The notes under the pieces are model-generated. The model made no database searches and was not told the DNA's origin. It saw only the letters and a list, made by a program, of their open reading frames with translations. A DNA stretch of 64,000 nucleotides, taken from the NCBI RefSeq assembly GCF_007713465.1, contig NZ_VMSG01000025.1:31745-95744 (forward strand), written 5' to 3'. Of the stretch, positions 16,290 to 25,066 are shown piece by piece. This stretch comes from Pseudomonas sp. H3(2019). Lineage in GTDB: Bacteria; Pseudomonadota; Gammaproteobacteria; Pseudomonadales; Pseudomonadaceae. The position numbers and the translations under genes are program-made. Each line of letters starts with the position of its first letter. Within the stretch, counting starts at the first letter, position 1.

Positions 16290-17660
16290 TCAGATGCGTT
16301 TGGCTTGTGCCACGGCGTTGCCGATGTAGTTGGCCGGGGTGAGCTTTTTCAGCTCGGCCTTTGCTTCGGCAGGCATGTCCAGTGCATCGATGAAAGTTTG
16401 CAACGCTTCAGGGCTGATGCCCTTGCCGCGCGTCAGTTCTTTCAGCTTTTCGTACGGGTTTTCAATGTTGTAGCGACGCATCACGGTCTGGATTGGCTCG
16501 GCCAGAACTTCCCAGCACGCGTCCAGGTCTGCAGAAATCTTCTGAGCATTGAGCTCTAACTTACTGATTCCCTTGAGACTTGCTTCGTATGCGATCACGC
16601 TGTGGGCGAAGCCGACACCGAGGTTGCGCAGTACGGTGGAGTCGGTCAGGTCGCGCTGCCAGCGGGAGATCGGCAGCTTGCTCGCCAGATGCTGGAACAG
16701 GGCGTTGGCGATACCCAGGTTACCTTCGGAGTTTTCGAAGTCGATCGGGTTGACCTTGTGCGGCATGGTCGAAGAGCCGATTTCGCCAGCGATGGTGCGC
16801 TGCTTGAAGTAGCCCAGGGAGACGTAGCCCCAGATATCGCGATCGAAGTCGATCAGGATGGTGTTGAAGCGCGCGATCGCATCGAACAGCTCGGCGATGT
16901 AGTCGTGCGGTTCGATCTGCGTGGTGTACGGGTTGAAGCCCAGGCCCAGCTCGTCTTCGATGAAGGCGCGGGCGTTGGCTTCCCAGTCGATCTCAGGGTA
17001 AGCCGACAGGTGAGCGTTGTAGTTGCCGACGGCGCCGTTGATCTTGCCCAGCAGCGGTACGGCTGCGACTTGAGCGATCTGGCGCTCCAGACGGTAAACC
17101 ACGTTCGCCAGTTCTTTGCCCAGGGTGGTCGGCGAAGCCGGCTGGCCGTGGGTGCGCGACAGCATTGGCACGTCGGCGAAGCGGATGGCCAGCTCGCGGA
17201 TAGCTTCGGCGGTTTGGCGCATCAGCGGCAGCATCACGTCATCACGGCCTTCACGCAGCATCAGGGCGTGGGACAGGTTGTTGATGTCCTCGCTGGTGCA
17301 GGCAAAGTGGATGAATTCACTAACGTTGGCCAGCTCAGGCAGCTTGGCCGCCTGTTCCTTGAGCAGGTACTCAATGGCTTTAACGTCGTGGTTGGTGGTG
17401 CGCTCGATCTCTTTGACGCGCTCGGCGTGTTCCAGAGAGAAGTTTTCCGCCAGGGTGTTCAGCACGGCGTTAGCTTCGGCGGAGAACGCCGGTACTTCGC
17501 TGATGGCAGGGTGAGCGGCCAGGCGCTGGAGCCAGCGCACTTCAACCAGGACGCGAGCACGGATCAGACCGTATTCGCTGAAAATCGGGCGCAGGGCCTG
17601 GGTTTTGCCGGCGTAGCGGCCGTCAACAGGGGAAACCGCAGTGAGCGAAGAGAGCTGCAT
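16290..17660 (-). CDS. purB: Adenylosuccinate lyase
   Basis: PurB catalyses two fumarate-releasing steps of purine synthesis (SAICAR to AICAR, adenylosuccinate to AMP). The superfamily signature GSSTMPHKVNPIDFENSEGN is present, with the catalytic serine in that loop, and SRTHGQPASPTTLGKE is the second conserved region. The 456-aa length equals the E. coli enzyme. The ATG at 17660 begins MQLSSLTAVSPVDGRY. It follows hflD in the conserved mnmA-hflD-purB cluster. Confidence 0.97.
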   Translation of the reverse strand: MQLSSLTAVSPVDGRYAGKTQALRPIFSEYGLIRARVLVEVRWLQRLAAHPAISEVPAFSAEANAVLNTLAENFSLEHAERVKEIERTTNHDVKAIEYLLKEQAAKLPELANVSEFIHFACTSEDINNLSHALMLREGRDDVMLPLMRQTAEAIRELAIRFADVPMLSRTHGQPASPTTLGKELANVVYRLERQIAQVAAVPLLGKINGAVGNYNAHLSAYPEIDWEANARAFIEDELGLGFNPYTTQIEPHDYIAELFDAIARFNTILIDFDRDIWGYVSLGYFKQRTIAGEIGSSTMPHKVNPIDFENSEGNLGIANALFQHLASKLPISRWQRDLTDSTVLRNLGVGFAHSVIAYEASLKGISKLELNAQKISADLDACWEVLAEPIQTVMRRYNIENPYEKLKELTRGKGISPEALQTFIDALDMPAEAKAELKKLTPANYIGNAVAQAKRI

Positions 17661-17788
17661 GGGGTGTTCTCGGACAGTCGGGCAACGAAATGGGGCGCGT
17701 ATCATACATGAAAAAGTTCCGCTGGTCCGTTGCCAACTGACCAGCGTCTTACGCGTTACAGGCTAAAAATCAGTATTGCAGGCGCAGT

Positions 17789-18412
17789 TCAGCTGCTGCG
17801 CATCAGCGGATAAAGCTCTTTGAGCAGTTTGCGGCGACTGATCACCAACTGCCAGCGATGACCGCCCAGCTGCCGCCACAAGCGCGCCGAGCGAATACCG
17901 GCCAGCAACAGGGCGCGGATCTTCGAGGCATTGCTTGGCTGCTGCAGGTTGCGCATGTCGCCGTGCACCTGAATACGTTGGCGCAGAGTGCTCAAGGTGT
18001 CCTGATACAGCGCGCCACAGGCGGCGATCACGTTTTCATGGGCCGGGCCGAAATGCTCGACCTGGGACTGAATCTGCGGCAGGCGCTTGCCGATCACTTC
18101 AAGCATGTCACCGCGCTTGGCCAGTTGCCGCTCAAGACCGAGCATCGACAGGGCATAGCGCAGAGGTTCTCGCTGCAAGGTGCTCGGGTCGCGTTCGAGG
18201 GCGCCGATCAAGGCGCGATAACCTTCGCGCAGATTGATATCGTCGCCGCCGTAGACCTCCAGCGTGTCCTTGGGGTCGATGATCAACAAGCTGCCAAGCA
18301 TGCAGGTCAGGCCGGCTTCAGTGACCTGCCCGGTCTTGGCAATCTTGTCGACCAGAACGGCGGCGAGAAACACGCCGCCGAGCGCTATCAGTTGCTCCTG
18401 AGTCGGGCTCAT
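17789..18412 (-). CDS. hflD: High frequency lysogenization protein HflD homologue
   Basis: HflD is a small helical, membrane-associated protein; in E. coli it binds phage lambda CII, and its housekeeping role is unclear. The 207-aa product shows the family N-terminus (LIALGGVFLAAVLVDKIAKT) and C-terminus (IRSARLWRQLGGHRWQLVIS). Its start overlaps the mnmA stop (ATGA), as in other gammaproteobacteria. Confidence 0.93.
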   Translation of the reverse strand: MSPTQEQLIALGGVFLAAVLVDKIAKTGQVTEAGLTCMLGSLLIIDPKDTLEVYGGDDINLREGYRALIGALERDPSTLQREPLRYALSMLGLERQLAKRGDMLEVIGKRLPQIQSQVEHFGPAHENVIAACGALYQDTLSTLRQRIQVHGDMRNLQQPSNASKIRALLLAGIRSARLWRQLGGHRWQLVISRRKLLKELYPLMRSS

Positions 18413-19542
18413 GCGCGCGAATCCTTGCTGCTCCAGGGTTCGGCGACTTCGATGACGCCGCCACCAAGGCAGATTTCGCCGTCGTAAAACACCACCGATT
18501 GACCTGGGGTGACCGCGCGTTGCGGGTCATCGAAGGTGGCGCGGTAGCCGTTGGCGGTTTTTTCCAGGGTGCAGGGCTGGTCGCTCTGGCGATAGCGGAC
18601 TTTCGCCGTGAGTTTGCGTGGCGAGCTCAGATCGACCGGGTTGACCCAGTAGATGTCCGAGGCAAGCAGGGCGCGGGAGAACAGCCAAGGGTGATCATTG
18701 CCCTGGCCAACGATCAGCTCGTTGTGTTCCAGGTCCTTGATCAGTACGTACCACGGCTCGTCGCTGGCGTCTTTCAAGCCGCCGATGCCCAGGCCCTGAC
18801 GCTGGCCGATGGTGTGGTACATCAGGCCATGGTGGCGGCCGATCACTTCACCTTCGGTGGTCTTGATTTCGCCCGGCTGTGCCGGAAGGTATTGCTTGAG
18901 GAAGTCGCTGAAGCGTCGTTCACCGATAAAGCAGATACCGGTGGAGTCTTTCTTCTTCGCGGTGGCCAGGGCGTGTTTCTCGGCAATCGCGCGCACTTCG
19001 GGTTTTTCCAGTTCGCCGACCGGGAACAGGGTCTTGGCGATCTGTTCGCCACCCACAGCGTGCAGGAAGTAGCTCTGGTCCTTGTTCGGGTCCAGGCCTT
19101 TGAGCAATTCGGTGCGGCCATCGATGTCGCGGCGGCGCACGTAATGGCCGGTGGCGATCAGATCGGCGCCGAGCATCATGGCGTAGTCGAGGAACGCCTT
19201 GAACTTGATTTCACGGTTGCACAGGATGTCCGGGTTCGGCGTGCGGCCGGCCTTGTATTCGGCCAGGAAGTGCTCGAACACGTTGTCCCAGTACTCGGCG
19301 GCGAAGTTGGCGGTGTGCAGCTTGATGCCAATCTTGTCGCACACGGCCTGGGCGTCCGCCAGGTCGTCCATGGCGGTGCAGTAGTCCGTTCCGTCGTCCT
19401 CTTCCCAGTTCTTCATGAACAGGCCTTCCACCTGATAACCCTGCTCGATCAGCAGTAGGGCGGAAACGGAAGAGTCCACGCCGCCGGACATGCCGACAAT
19501 GACGCGCTTCTTTTGTGTGTCAGAAGGGGCTGGATCACGCAT
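18409..19542 (-). CDS. mnmA: tRNA 2-thiouridylase MnmA
   Basis: MnmA adenylates and thiolates U34 in tRNA-Glu, -Gln and -Lys, taking sulfur from the Tus relay. The ATP pyrophosphate loop GMSGGVDSSVSALLL is near the N-terminus. The two catalytic cysteines are in NPDILCNREIKF and STGICFIGER. Length is 377 aa. The TusBCD-TusE donor proteins are encoded about 21 kb away in this same window. Confidence 0.97.
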   Translation of the reverse strand: MRDPAPSDTQKKRVIVGMSGGVDSSVSALLLIEQGYQVEGLFMKNWEEDDGTDYCTAMDDLADAQAVCDKIGIKLHTANFAAEYWDNVFEHFLAEYKAGRTPNPDILCNREIKFKAFLDYAMMLGADLIATGHYVRRRDIDGRTELLKGLDPNKDQSYFLHAVGGEQIAKTLFPVGELEKPEVRAIAEKHALATAKKKDSTGICFIGERRFSDFLKQYLPAQPGEIKTTEGEVIGRHHGLMYHTIGQRQGLGIGGLKDASDEPWYVLIKDLEHNELIVGQGNDHPWLFSRALLASDIYWVNPVDLSSPRKLTAKVRYRQSDQPCTLEKTANGYRATFDDPQRAVTPGQSVVFYDGEICLGGGVIEVAEPWSSKDSRA

Positions 19543-19601
19543 AGGGATTTAATGAGTGTCTTGAAAAAGGACGCGATTCTATCAGGCCCGAGCCTGCAAG
19601 G

Positions 19602-20048
19602 CTAAAGAGAAGGGCGGATCAGTTCGAGACTGAAGAGTTTACCGCTCAGGTAATCGTCGATACAGCGAATAATCAGCTCGCTGCGCCAGTGGTCGCGTTG
19701 TGCAAGGAGTTCGTCGCGGGTCAGCCATTTTGCGCCGACGATGCCGTCGTCGAGTTGATAATCGGGGTGGTGTTTCAACGCTTTGGCGGCAAAACACACG
19801 CGCTGGTAAGTCACGCCATTGCTTGGAGCGGTGTAAAGGTAGATGCCTACTACACCAGTGGCTTCAACGTCCCAGCCGGTTTCTTCGAGAGTTTCACGAA
19901 TGGCGGCTTCGGTCAGGGTTTCGTTTGGGTCCAGATGCCCGGCCGGTTGATTGAGTACCACGCGTCCGGCCTTGAGTTCTTCGACCATCAGGAAGCGGCC
20001 GTTGTCTTCGACGATGGTGGCGACGGTGATGTGGGGTAGCCAGGTCAT
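19602..20048 (-). CDS. nudJ: Nudix hydrolase (NudJ-type)
   Basis: The 148-aa protein carries a complete Nudix box, G-x5-E-x7-REtlEEtGW, beginning at GHLDPNETLTEAAIRE. The N-terminus MTWLPHITVATIVEDNGRFL and the location next to mnmA match NudJ, a thiamine-pyrophosphate and nucleoside-triphosphate pyrophosphatase in E. coli. The exact substrate here is an inference. Confidence 0.88.
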   Translation of the reverse strand: MTWLPHITVATIVEDNGRFLMVEELKAGRVVLNQPAGHLDPNETLTEAAIRETLEETGWDVEATGVVGIYLYTAPSNGVTYQRVCFAAKALKHHPDYQLDDGIVGAKWLTRDELLAQRDHWRSELIIRCIDDYLSGKLFSLELIRPSL

Positions 20049-20070
20049 GAAATTGCTCCTTCTGGTGTCA

Positions 20071-20103
20071 AAAACAGAAACCCCGGCACGGGGCCGGGGC
20101 TTC
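20071..20103 (-). terminator. Rho-independent terminator of idh
   Basis: The stem CCCCGGC / GCCGGGG is followed on the minus strand by TTTCTGTTTTT, just beyond idh. Confidence 0.8.
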
Positions 20104-20120
20104 TTTGCATCCTTACAACC

Positions 20121-22346
20121 TTAAACCAGCGCAGCAATCGCCGCGTTGAAGGTGTTGCTTGGGCGCATGGCCTTGCTGATCAGCTCGGCGTCGGCGTGGT
20201 AGTAACCGCCGATGTCCACTGGCTTGCCCTGAACGGCGTTGAGCTCGGCAACGATGGTTGCCTCGTTCTCGGCCAGGGTTTTCGCCAGTTGGCTGAACTG
20301 CGCTTGCAGCGCAGCGTCTTCAGTCTGGGCGGCCAGGGCCTGAGCCCAGTACAGCGCCAGGTAGAAGTGGCTGCCGCGGTTGTCGATGTTGCCGACTTTG
20401 CGCGATGGCGACTTGTTGTTGTCCAGGAACTGGCCGGTGGCCTGGTCCAGGGTCTTGGCCAGCACCAGCGCTTTAGGGTTGTTGTAAGTAACACCCAGGT
20501 GCTCAAGAGAGGCGGCCAGGGCCAGGAACTCGCCCAGGGAATCCCAGCGCAGGAAGTTTTCTTCCAGCAGTTGCTGAACGTGCTTCGGTGCCGAGCCGCC
20601 AGCGCCGGTTTCGAACAGGCCGCCACCATTCATCAGCGGAACGATCGACAGCATCTTGGCGCTGGTGCCCAGCTCCATGATCGGGAACAGGTCAGTCAGG
20701 TAGTCGCGCAGTACGTTGCCGGTCACCGAGATGGTGTCCTTGCCTTCGCGAGTACGGGCCAGGGTGAAGGCCATCGCGTCGACTGGCGACATGATGCGAA
20801 TGTCCAGACCGGAAGTGTCGTGGTCCTTCAGGTATGCCTGAACTTTCTCGATCACTACGCCGTCGTGGGCGCGCATTGGGTCCAGCCAGAAGATCGCCGG
20901 GGTTGCGCTTGCGCGAGCGCGGTTGACGGCCAGTTTGACCCAGTCCTGGATCGGCGCGTCTTTGGTCTGGCACATGCGGAAGATATCGCCGGCTTCAACC
21001 GACTGCTCCAGCAGAGTGCGACCAGCGCTGTCGGAAACGCGAACCACGCCGTTTGCCTTGATCTGGAAGGTCTTGTCGTGGGAGCCGTACTCTTCGGCTT
21101 TTTTCGCCATCAGGCCAACGTTCGGCACGCTGCCCATGGTGGTTGGGTCGAAGGCGCCGTGCAGCTTGCAGTCTTCGATTGCCGCCTGGTAGATGGTGGC
21201 GTAGCAGCGATCCGGGATCACGGCCTTGGTATCGTGCAGCTGGCCGTCGGTGCCCCACATCTTGCCGGAGTCACGGATCATGGCCGGCATCGAGGCGTCG
21301 ACGATGACATCGCTCGGCACGTGCAGGTTGGTAATGCCTTTGTCGGAGTTGACCATCGCCAGCGACGGACGAGCGGCGTAGACCGCCTGGATGTCCGCTT
21401 CGATCGCCGCTTGCTGCTCGGCAGGCAAGGCCTTGATGCGGGCGTACAGGTCGCCGATGCCGTTGTTCAGGTTGAAGCCGATCTGTGCCAGCACGTCAGC
21501 GTGCTTGGCCAGGGCGTCTTTATAGAACTCGGCAACGATCTGGCCGAACATGATCGGGTCGGAGACCTTCATCATGGTGGCTTTCAGGTGAACCGACAGC
21601 AGCACGCCTTTTTGCTTGGCGTCTTCGATTTCTGCGGCGATGAAGCTGCGCAGGGCGTTTTTGCTCATCACGGCGCAATCGAGGATCTCACCGGCTTGCA
21701 CGGTGGTTTTTTCTTTCAGGACGGTGGTGGTGCCGTCTTGAGCGATCAGTTCGATTTTCACGGCGTCAGCGGCGTCGATCAGGGCAGCTTTTTCGCTGCC
21801 GTAGAAATCGCCGGTGCTCATGTGAGCGACGTGAGACTTGGAGTCTTTGGCCCAGGCGCCCATTTTGTGCGGGTGCTTGCGAGCGTAGTTCTTGACCGAC
21901 AGCGGTGCGCGACGATCGGAGTTGCCTTCACGCAGAACCGGGTTTACCGCGCTGCCCTTGATCTTGTCGTAACGGGACTTGGCGTCCTTGTCAGCGTCGC
22001 TGGTGACGGTTTCCGGGTAGTCCGGCAGTGCATAGCCCTGGGCTTGCAGTTCTTTGATCGCGGCCTGCAGTTGCGGAACCGAAGCACTGATGTTCGGCAG
22101 CTTGATGATGTTGGCTTCAGGCGTGACGGCCAGCGCGCCCAGTTCGGCGAGGTGGTCGGCTACGGCTTTGTCACCCAATTGCTCGGGGAAGCTGGCCAGA
22201 ATGCGCCCTGCAAGAGAGATATCGCGGGTTTCCACGGCGATATCAGCGGAGGCGGTGAAAGCCTCTACGATAGGCAACAGTGAATAGGTGGCGAGGGCTG
22301 GGGCTTCGTCGGTGAAGGTGTAGATGATCTTCGAGCGGTTGGGCAT
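20121..22346 (-). CDS. idh: Isocitrate dehydrogenase (NADP+), monomeric type
   Basis: This 741-aa enzyme oxidises isocitrate to 2-oxoglutarate with NADP+. It belongs to the monomeric family, unrelated in length to the 418-aa enzyme encoded next door. Family signatures include KIIYTFTDEAPALATYSLLP, DRRAPLSVKNYARKHPHKMG and PLMNGGGLFETGAGGSAPKH. The ATG at 22346 begins MPNRSKII; the open frame extends nearly 100 codons upstream but without similarity. It is divergent from icd, and the roughly 500-bp region between them holds both promoters. Confidence 0.97.
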   Translation of the reverse strand: MPNRSKIIYTFTDEAPALATYSLLPIVEAFTASADIAVETRDISLAGRILASFPEQLGDKAVADHLAELGALAVTPEANIIKLPNISASVPQLQAAIKELQAQGYALPDYPETVTSDADKDAKSRYDKIKGSAVNPVLREGNSDRRAPLSVKNYARKHPHKMGAWAKDSKSHVAHMSTGDFYGSEKAALIDAADAVKIELIAQDGTTTVLKEKTTVQAGEILDCAVMSKNALRSFIAAEIEDAKQKGVLLSVHLKATMMKVSDPIMFGQIVAEFYKDALAKHADVLAQIGFNLNNGIGDLYARIKALPAEQQAAIEADIQAVYAARPSLAMVNSDKGITNLHVPSDVIVDASMPAMIRDSGKMWGTDGQLHDTKAVIPDRCYATIYQAAIEDCKLHGAFDPTTMGSVPNVGLMAKKAEEYGSHDKTFQIKANGVVRVSDSAGRTLLEQSVEAGDIFRMCQTKDAPIQDWVKLAVNRARASATPAIFWLDPMRAHDGVVIEKVQAYLKDHDTSGLDIRIMSPVDAMAFTLARTREGKDTISVTGNVLRDYLTDLFPIMELGTSAKMLSIVPLMNGGGLFETGAGGSAPKHVQQLLEENFLRWDSLGEFLALAASLEHLGVTYNNPKALVLAKTLDQATGQFLDNNKSPSRKVGNIDNRGSHFYLALYWAQALAAQTEDAALQAQFSQLAKTLAENEATIVAELNAVQGKPVDIGGYYHADAELISKAMRPSNTFNAAIAALV

Positions 22347-22850
22347 ATTCGGATTAACTCTCTTCTTTGCTAAAGCGTGCGCAGAAACTCGCGGGGCGCC
22401 GGGTAAGCGCGTTCGTTCAAAGTCATCCATGAGCCGAATGTCGAGGTTTCTTCGCGGTGATGTTGGGTGCATCAGTCGAGCGTCAAGCGGGTGGACTGCG
22501 GTAACAGCCCGGCTTATCGGGCGGAAAATCTCGTTGCTATTTATCCAGGAGCAGGAGGCCCGCCGTCGTGACCCTGTGGTCAGCGGCGGCATTATACATA
22601 GGTAGCTGGCAATCTGCCGATGGTTCATATGCAACGAATCTCGTCCATTGGTCTAAAGGTCGCAGGGGCGCGTGCGGCGTAGAGTTGTTCGCCGTGCTTG
22701 AGTTTGGCGCTTTTCCCTTTGCTTTCAGGCTTGTACGTCGCGAACTGTGCGGCTTTGCGGCAGATCGATGGAACATAGGGTTTGCGTGCCGATTTAACTG
22801 GGGTACGCTCGGACGAAGCCAGATGTTCAATCCAAACAATGGAGTTCAGC
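22347..22850. promoter_or_regulatory. Divergent idh/icd promoter region
   Basis: This 504-bp non-coding region lies between the two divergent isocitrate dehydrogenase genes. A TATAAT sequence on the minus strand at about 22591-22596 is a possible -10 for idh with a long leader; no convincing -35 accompanies it. The icd start has GGAG seven bases upstream. I see no strong palindromic operator. Confidence 0.4.
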
Positions 22851-24107
22851 ATGGGATACAAGAAGATTCAGGTTCCAGCAGTCGGCGACAAAATCACCGT
22901 CAATGCAGACCATTCTCTCAATGTTCCTAACAACCCGATCATCCCTTTCATTGAAGGTGATGGTATTGGCGTTGATATCAGCCCGGTCATGATCAAGGTT
23001 GTCGATGCTGCTGTTAAGAAGGCTTACGGCGGCGAGCGCAAAATTTCCTGGATGGAAGTCTACGCCGGGGAAAAAGCGACTCAGGTTTACGATCAGGACA
23101 CCTGGCTGCCTCAGGAAACTCTCGACGCAGTCAAGGATTATGTGGTTTCCATCAAGGGCCCGCTGACCACGCCGGTCGGTGGCGGCATCCGTTCCCTCAA
23201 CGTTGCTCTGCGTCAGCAACTCGACCTTTATGTGTGCCTGCGTCCTGTGCGCTGGTTCGAAGGCGTGCCTAGCCCGGTCAAGAAGCCAGGCGACGTCGAC
23301 ATGACGATCTTTCGTGAGAACTCGGAAGACATCTACGCCGGTATCGAGTGGAAGGCCGGTTCGCCGGAGGCGACCAAGGTCATCAAGTTCCTTAAAGAAG
23401 AAATGGGCGTTACCAAGATCCGTTTCGACCAAAATTGCGGTATCGGCATCAAGCCGGTTTCCCTGGAAGGCACCAAGCGTCTGGCACGTAAGGCCCTGCA
23501 ATACGTTGTCGACAATGATCGCGATTCGCTGACCATCGTCCACAAAGGCAACATCATGAAGTTCACCGAAGGTGCCTTCAAAGAGTGGGCCTACGAAGTG
23601 GCTGCTGAAGAATTCGGCGCAACCCTGCTCGACGGCGGCCCGTGGATGCAGTTCAAGAACCCGAAAACCGGCAAGAACGTCATCGTCAAGGATGCCATCG
23701 CCGACGCCATGCTCCAGCAGATCCTGCTGCGCCCGGCTGAATACGATGTGATCGCGACCCTGAACCTGAATGGCGACTACCTGTCCGACGCCCTGGCGGC
23801 TGAGGTGGGTGGTATCGGTATCGCGCCAGGGGCCAACCTGTCCGACACCGTGGCCATGTTCGAAGCCACCCACGGCACTGCACCGAAGTACGCCGGCAAG
23901 GACCAGGTAAACCCGGGTTCGCTGATTCTGTCTGCTGAAATGATGCTGCGTCACATGGGCTGGACCGAAGCGGCCGACCTGATCATCAAGGGCACCAACG
24001 GCGCAATCTCGGCCAAGACCGTGACCTATGACTTCGAACGTCTGATGGAGGGCGCCAAACTGCTGTCTTCTTCCGCATTCGGCGATGCGCTGATCTCGCA
24101 CATGTAA
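22851..24107 (+). CDS. icd: Isocitrate dehydrogenase (NADP+), dimeric type
   Basis: This is the 418-aa E. coli-type enzyme of the TCA cycle. The regulatory serine is present in TTPVGGGIRSLNVALRQ, the site that AceK phosphorylates in E. coli to send isocitrate to AceA. Other signatures are FIEGDGIGVDISP, the substrate-binding RENSEDIYAGIEW and the nucleotide region FEATHGTAPKYAGKD. The ATG at 22851 follows GGAG at 7-bp spacing. It is transcribed alone and ends at a bidirectional terminator. Confidence 0.98.
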   Translation: MGYKKIQVPAVGDKITVNADHSLNVPNNPIIPFIEGDGIGVDISPVMIKVVDAAVKKAYGGERKISWMEVYAGEKATQVYDQDTWLPQETLDAVKDYVVSIKGPLTTPVGGGIRSLNVALRQQLDLYVCLRPVRWFEGVPSPVKKPGDVDMTIFRENSEDIYAGIEWKAGSPEATKVIKFLKEEMGVTKIRFDQNCGIGIKPVSLEGTKRLARKALQYVVDNDRDSLTIVHKGNIMKFTEGAFKEWAYEVAAEEFGATLLDGGPWMQFKNPKTGKNVIVKDAIADAMLQQILLRPAEYDVIATLNLNGDYLSDALAAEVGGIGIAPGANLSDTVAMFEATHGTAPKYAGKDQVNPGSLILSAEMMLRHMGWTEAADLIIKGTNGAISAKTVTYDFERLMEGAKLLSSSAFGDALISHM

Positions 24108-24126
24108 GCTGATTTGCGCTGAATAA

Positions 24127-24167
24127 AAGACCGGCCGGCTCAAACGATGAGTCGGCCGGTCTTTTTA
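24127..24167. terminator. Bidirectional terminator between icd and cspD
   Basis: A long stem (AAAGACCGGCCG / CGGCCGGTCTTT plus an inner GCTC/GAGT pairing) with an A-run and a T-run serves the convergent icd and cspD genes. Confidence 0.85.
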
Positions 24168-24187
24168 TGCCTGAATGCCGGTTGGTG

Positions 24188-24451
24188 TCAGCTCAGCACG
24201 CGCTCGTGCTGGACAGTCGTTGCAGGCGCGGGCGCATTGGCCTTTACTGTAACTGAGTCGATGTTGATCGCGTGCAGGCCTTTGGGGCCCTGGATGATTT
24301 CGAAACTCACGGATTGGCCTGCTTTCAAGGTCTTGTAGCCGTCCATTTTAATGGTCGAGTAGTGGGCAAAGAGATCTTCGTCCTTGCCGTCCTCGTTGAT
24401 GAAGCCATATCCCTTGGCATTGTTGAACCACTTGACCTTACCGCTAGCCAT
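24188..24451 (-). CDS. cspD: Cold-shock-domain protein CspD
   Basis: This 87-aa cold-shock-domain protein has the single-strand nucleic acid motifs GKVKWFNNAKGYGFI (RNP1) and DLFAHYSTI (RNP2). The C-terminal tail and the position divergent from clpS-clpA identify CspD, a stationary-phase replication inhibitor in E. coli. The ATG at 24451 is preferred over one two codons upstream because GAGGG is 8 bases away from it. Confidence 0.93.
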   Translation of the reverse strand: MASGKVKWFNNAKGYGFINEDGKDEDLFAHYSTIKMDGYKTLKAGQSVSFEIIQGPKGLHAINIDSVTVKANAPAPATTVQHERVLS

Positions 24452-24674
24452 GCTCATATCCCTCTGCAACAGACTCCATCACTGGAGTATCATCCAGTTA
24501 ATCCGCATCAACCCTGAAATGGGGTTGACCGTGCGGACCTTTTTTACCCACCGTGGGCTCTATTGGTTGTAACACTGATTTGCCGATAGTCAAGGTGACC
24601 AAGCAGTCGGGGTTGAAAAGCTCTGGGGCCGCCCCCACCACTGTATTCAGCTCAACTAACGAACCTTTCTTTCC

Positions 24675-25037
24675 ATGCATGCTATCAGCCAGATTCGACT
24701 AACATTCAATCAGGATCGCCCTGATTTACACGACGACGATTCCGCAGGCATTGCTGTACAGGAGGCTAAGCCTGCGTTACAGGCGCCGCCGATGTACAAG
24801 GTGGTTTTGTTCAATGATGACTACACACCGATGGATTTCGTCGTCGAAGTGCTCGAGGTGTTTTTTAACCTGAATCGCGAGCTGGCGACCAAGGTCATGC
24901 TGGCCGTTCACACAGAAGGACGGGCAGTATGTGGAGTGTTTACCCGCGACATCGCCGAGACCAAGGCCATGCAGGTCAACCAGTACGCCAGGGAAAGCCA
25001 GCATCCGCTACTCTGTGAAATCGAGAAGGACGGTTAA
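24675..25037 (+). CDS. clpS: ATP-dependent Clp protease adaptor ClpS
   Basis: ClpS delivers N-degron substrates to ClpAP. The core PPMYKVVLFNDDYTPMDFVV and VMLAVHTEGRAVCG form the N-end residue pocket, with a flexible N-terminal extension (residues 1-37) that enters ClpA. The 120-aa product ends 29 bp before clpA. Confidence 0.97.
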   Translation: MHAISQIRLTFNQDRPDLHDDDSAGIAVQEAKPALQAPPMYKVVLFNDDYTPMDFVVEVLEVFFNLNRELATKVMLAVHTEGRAVCGVFTRDIAETKAMQVNQYARESQHPLLCEIEKDG

Positions 25038-25066
25038 CGCCGACCACTTGGGTATGAGGTGAAGCT

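Noticed and set aside
20196..22283. Long plus-strand open frame opposite idh (695 codons)
   Set aside because: It mirrors idh codon usage, has no recognisable domain and no ribosome site.
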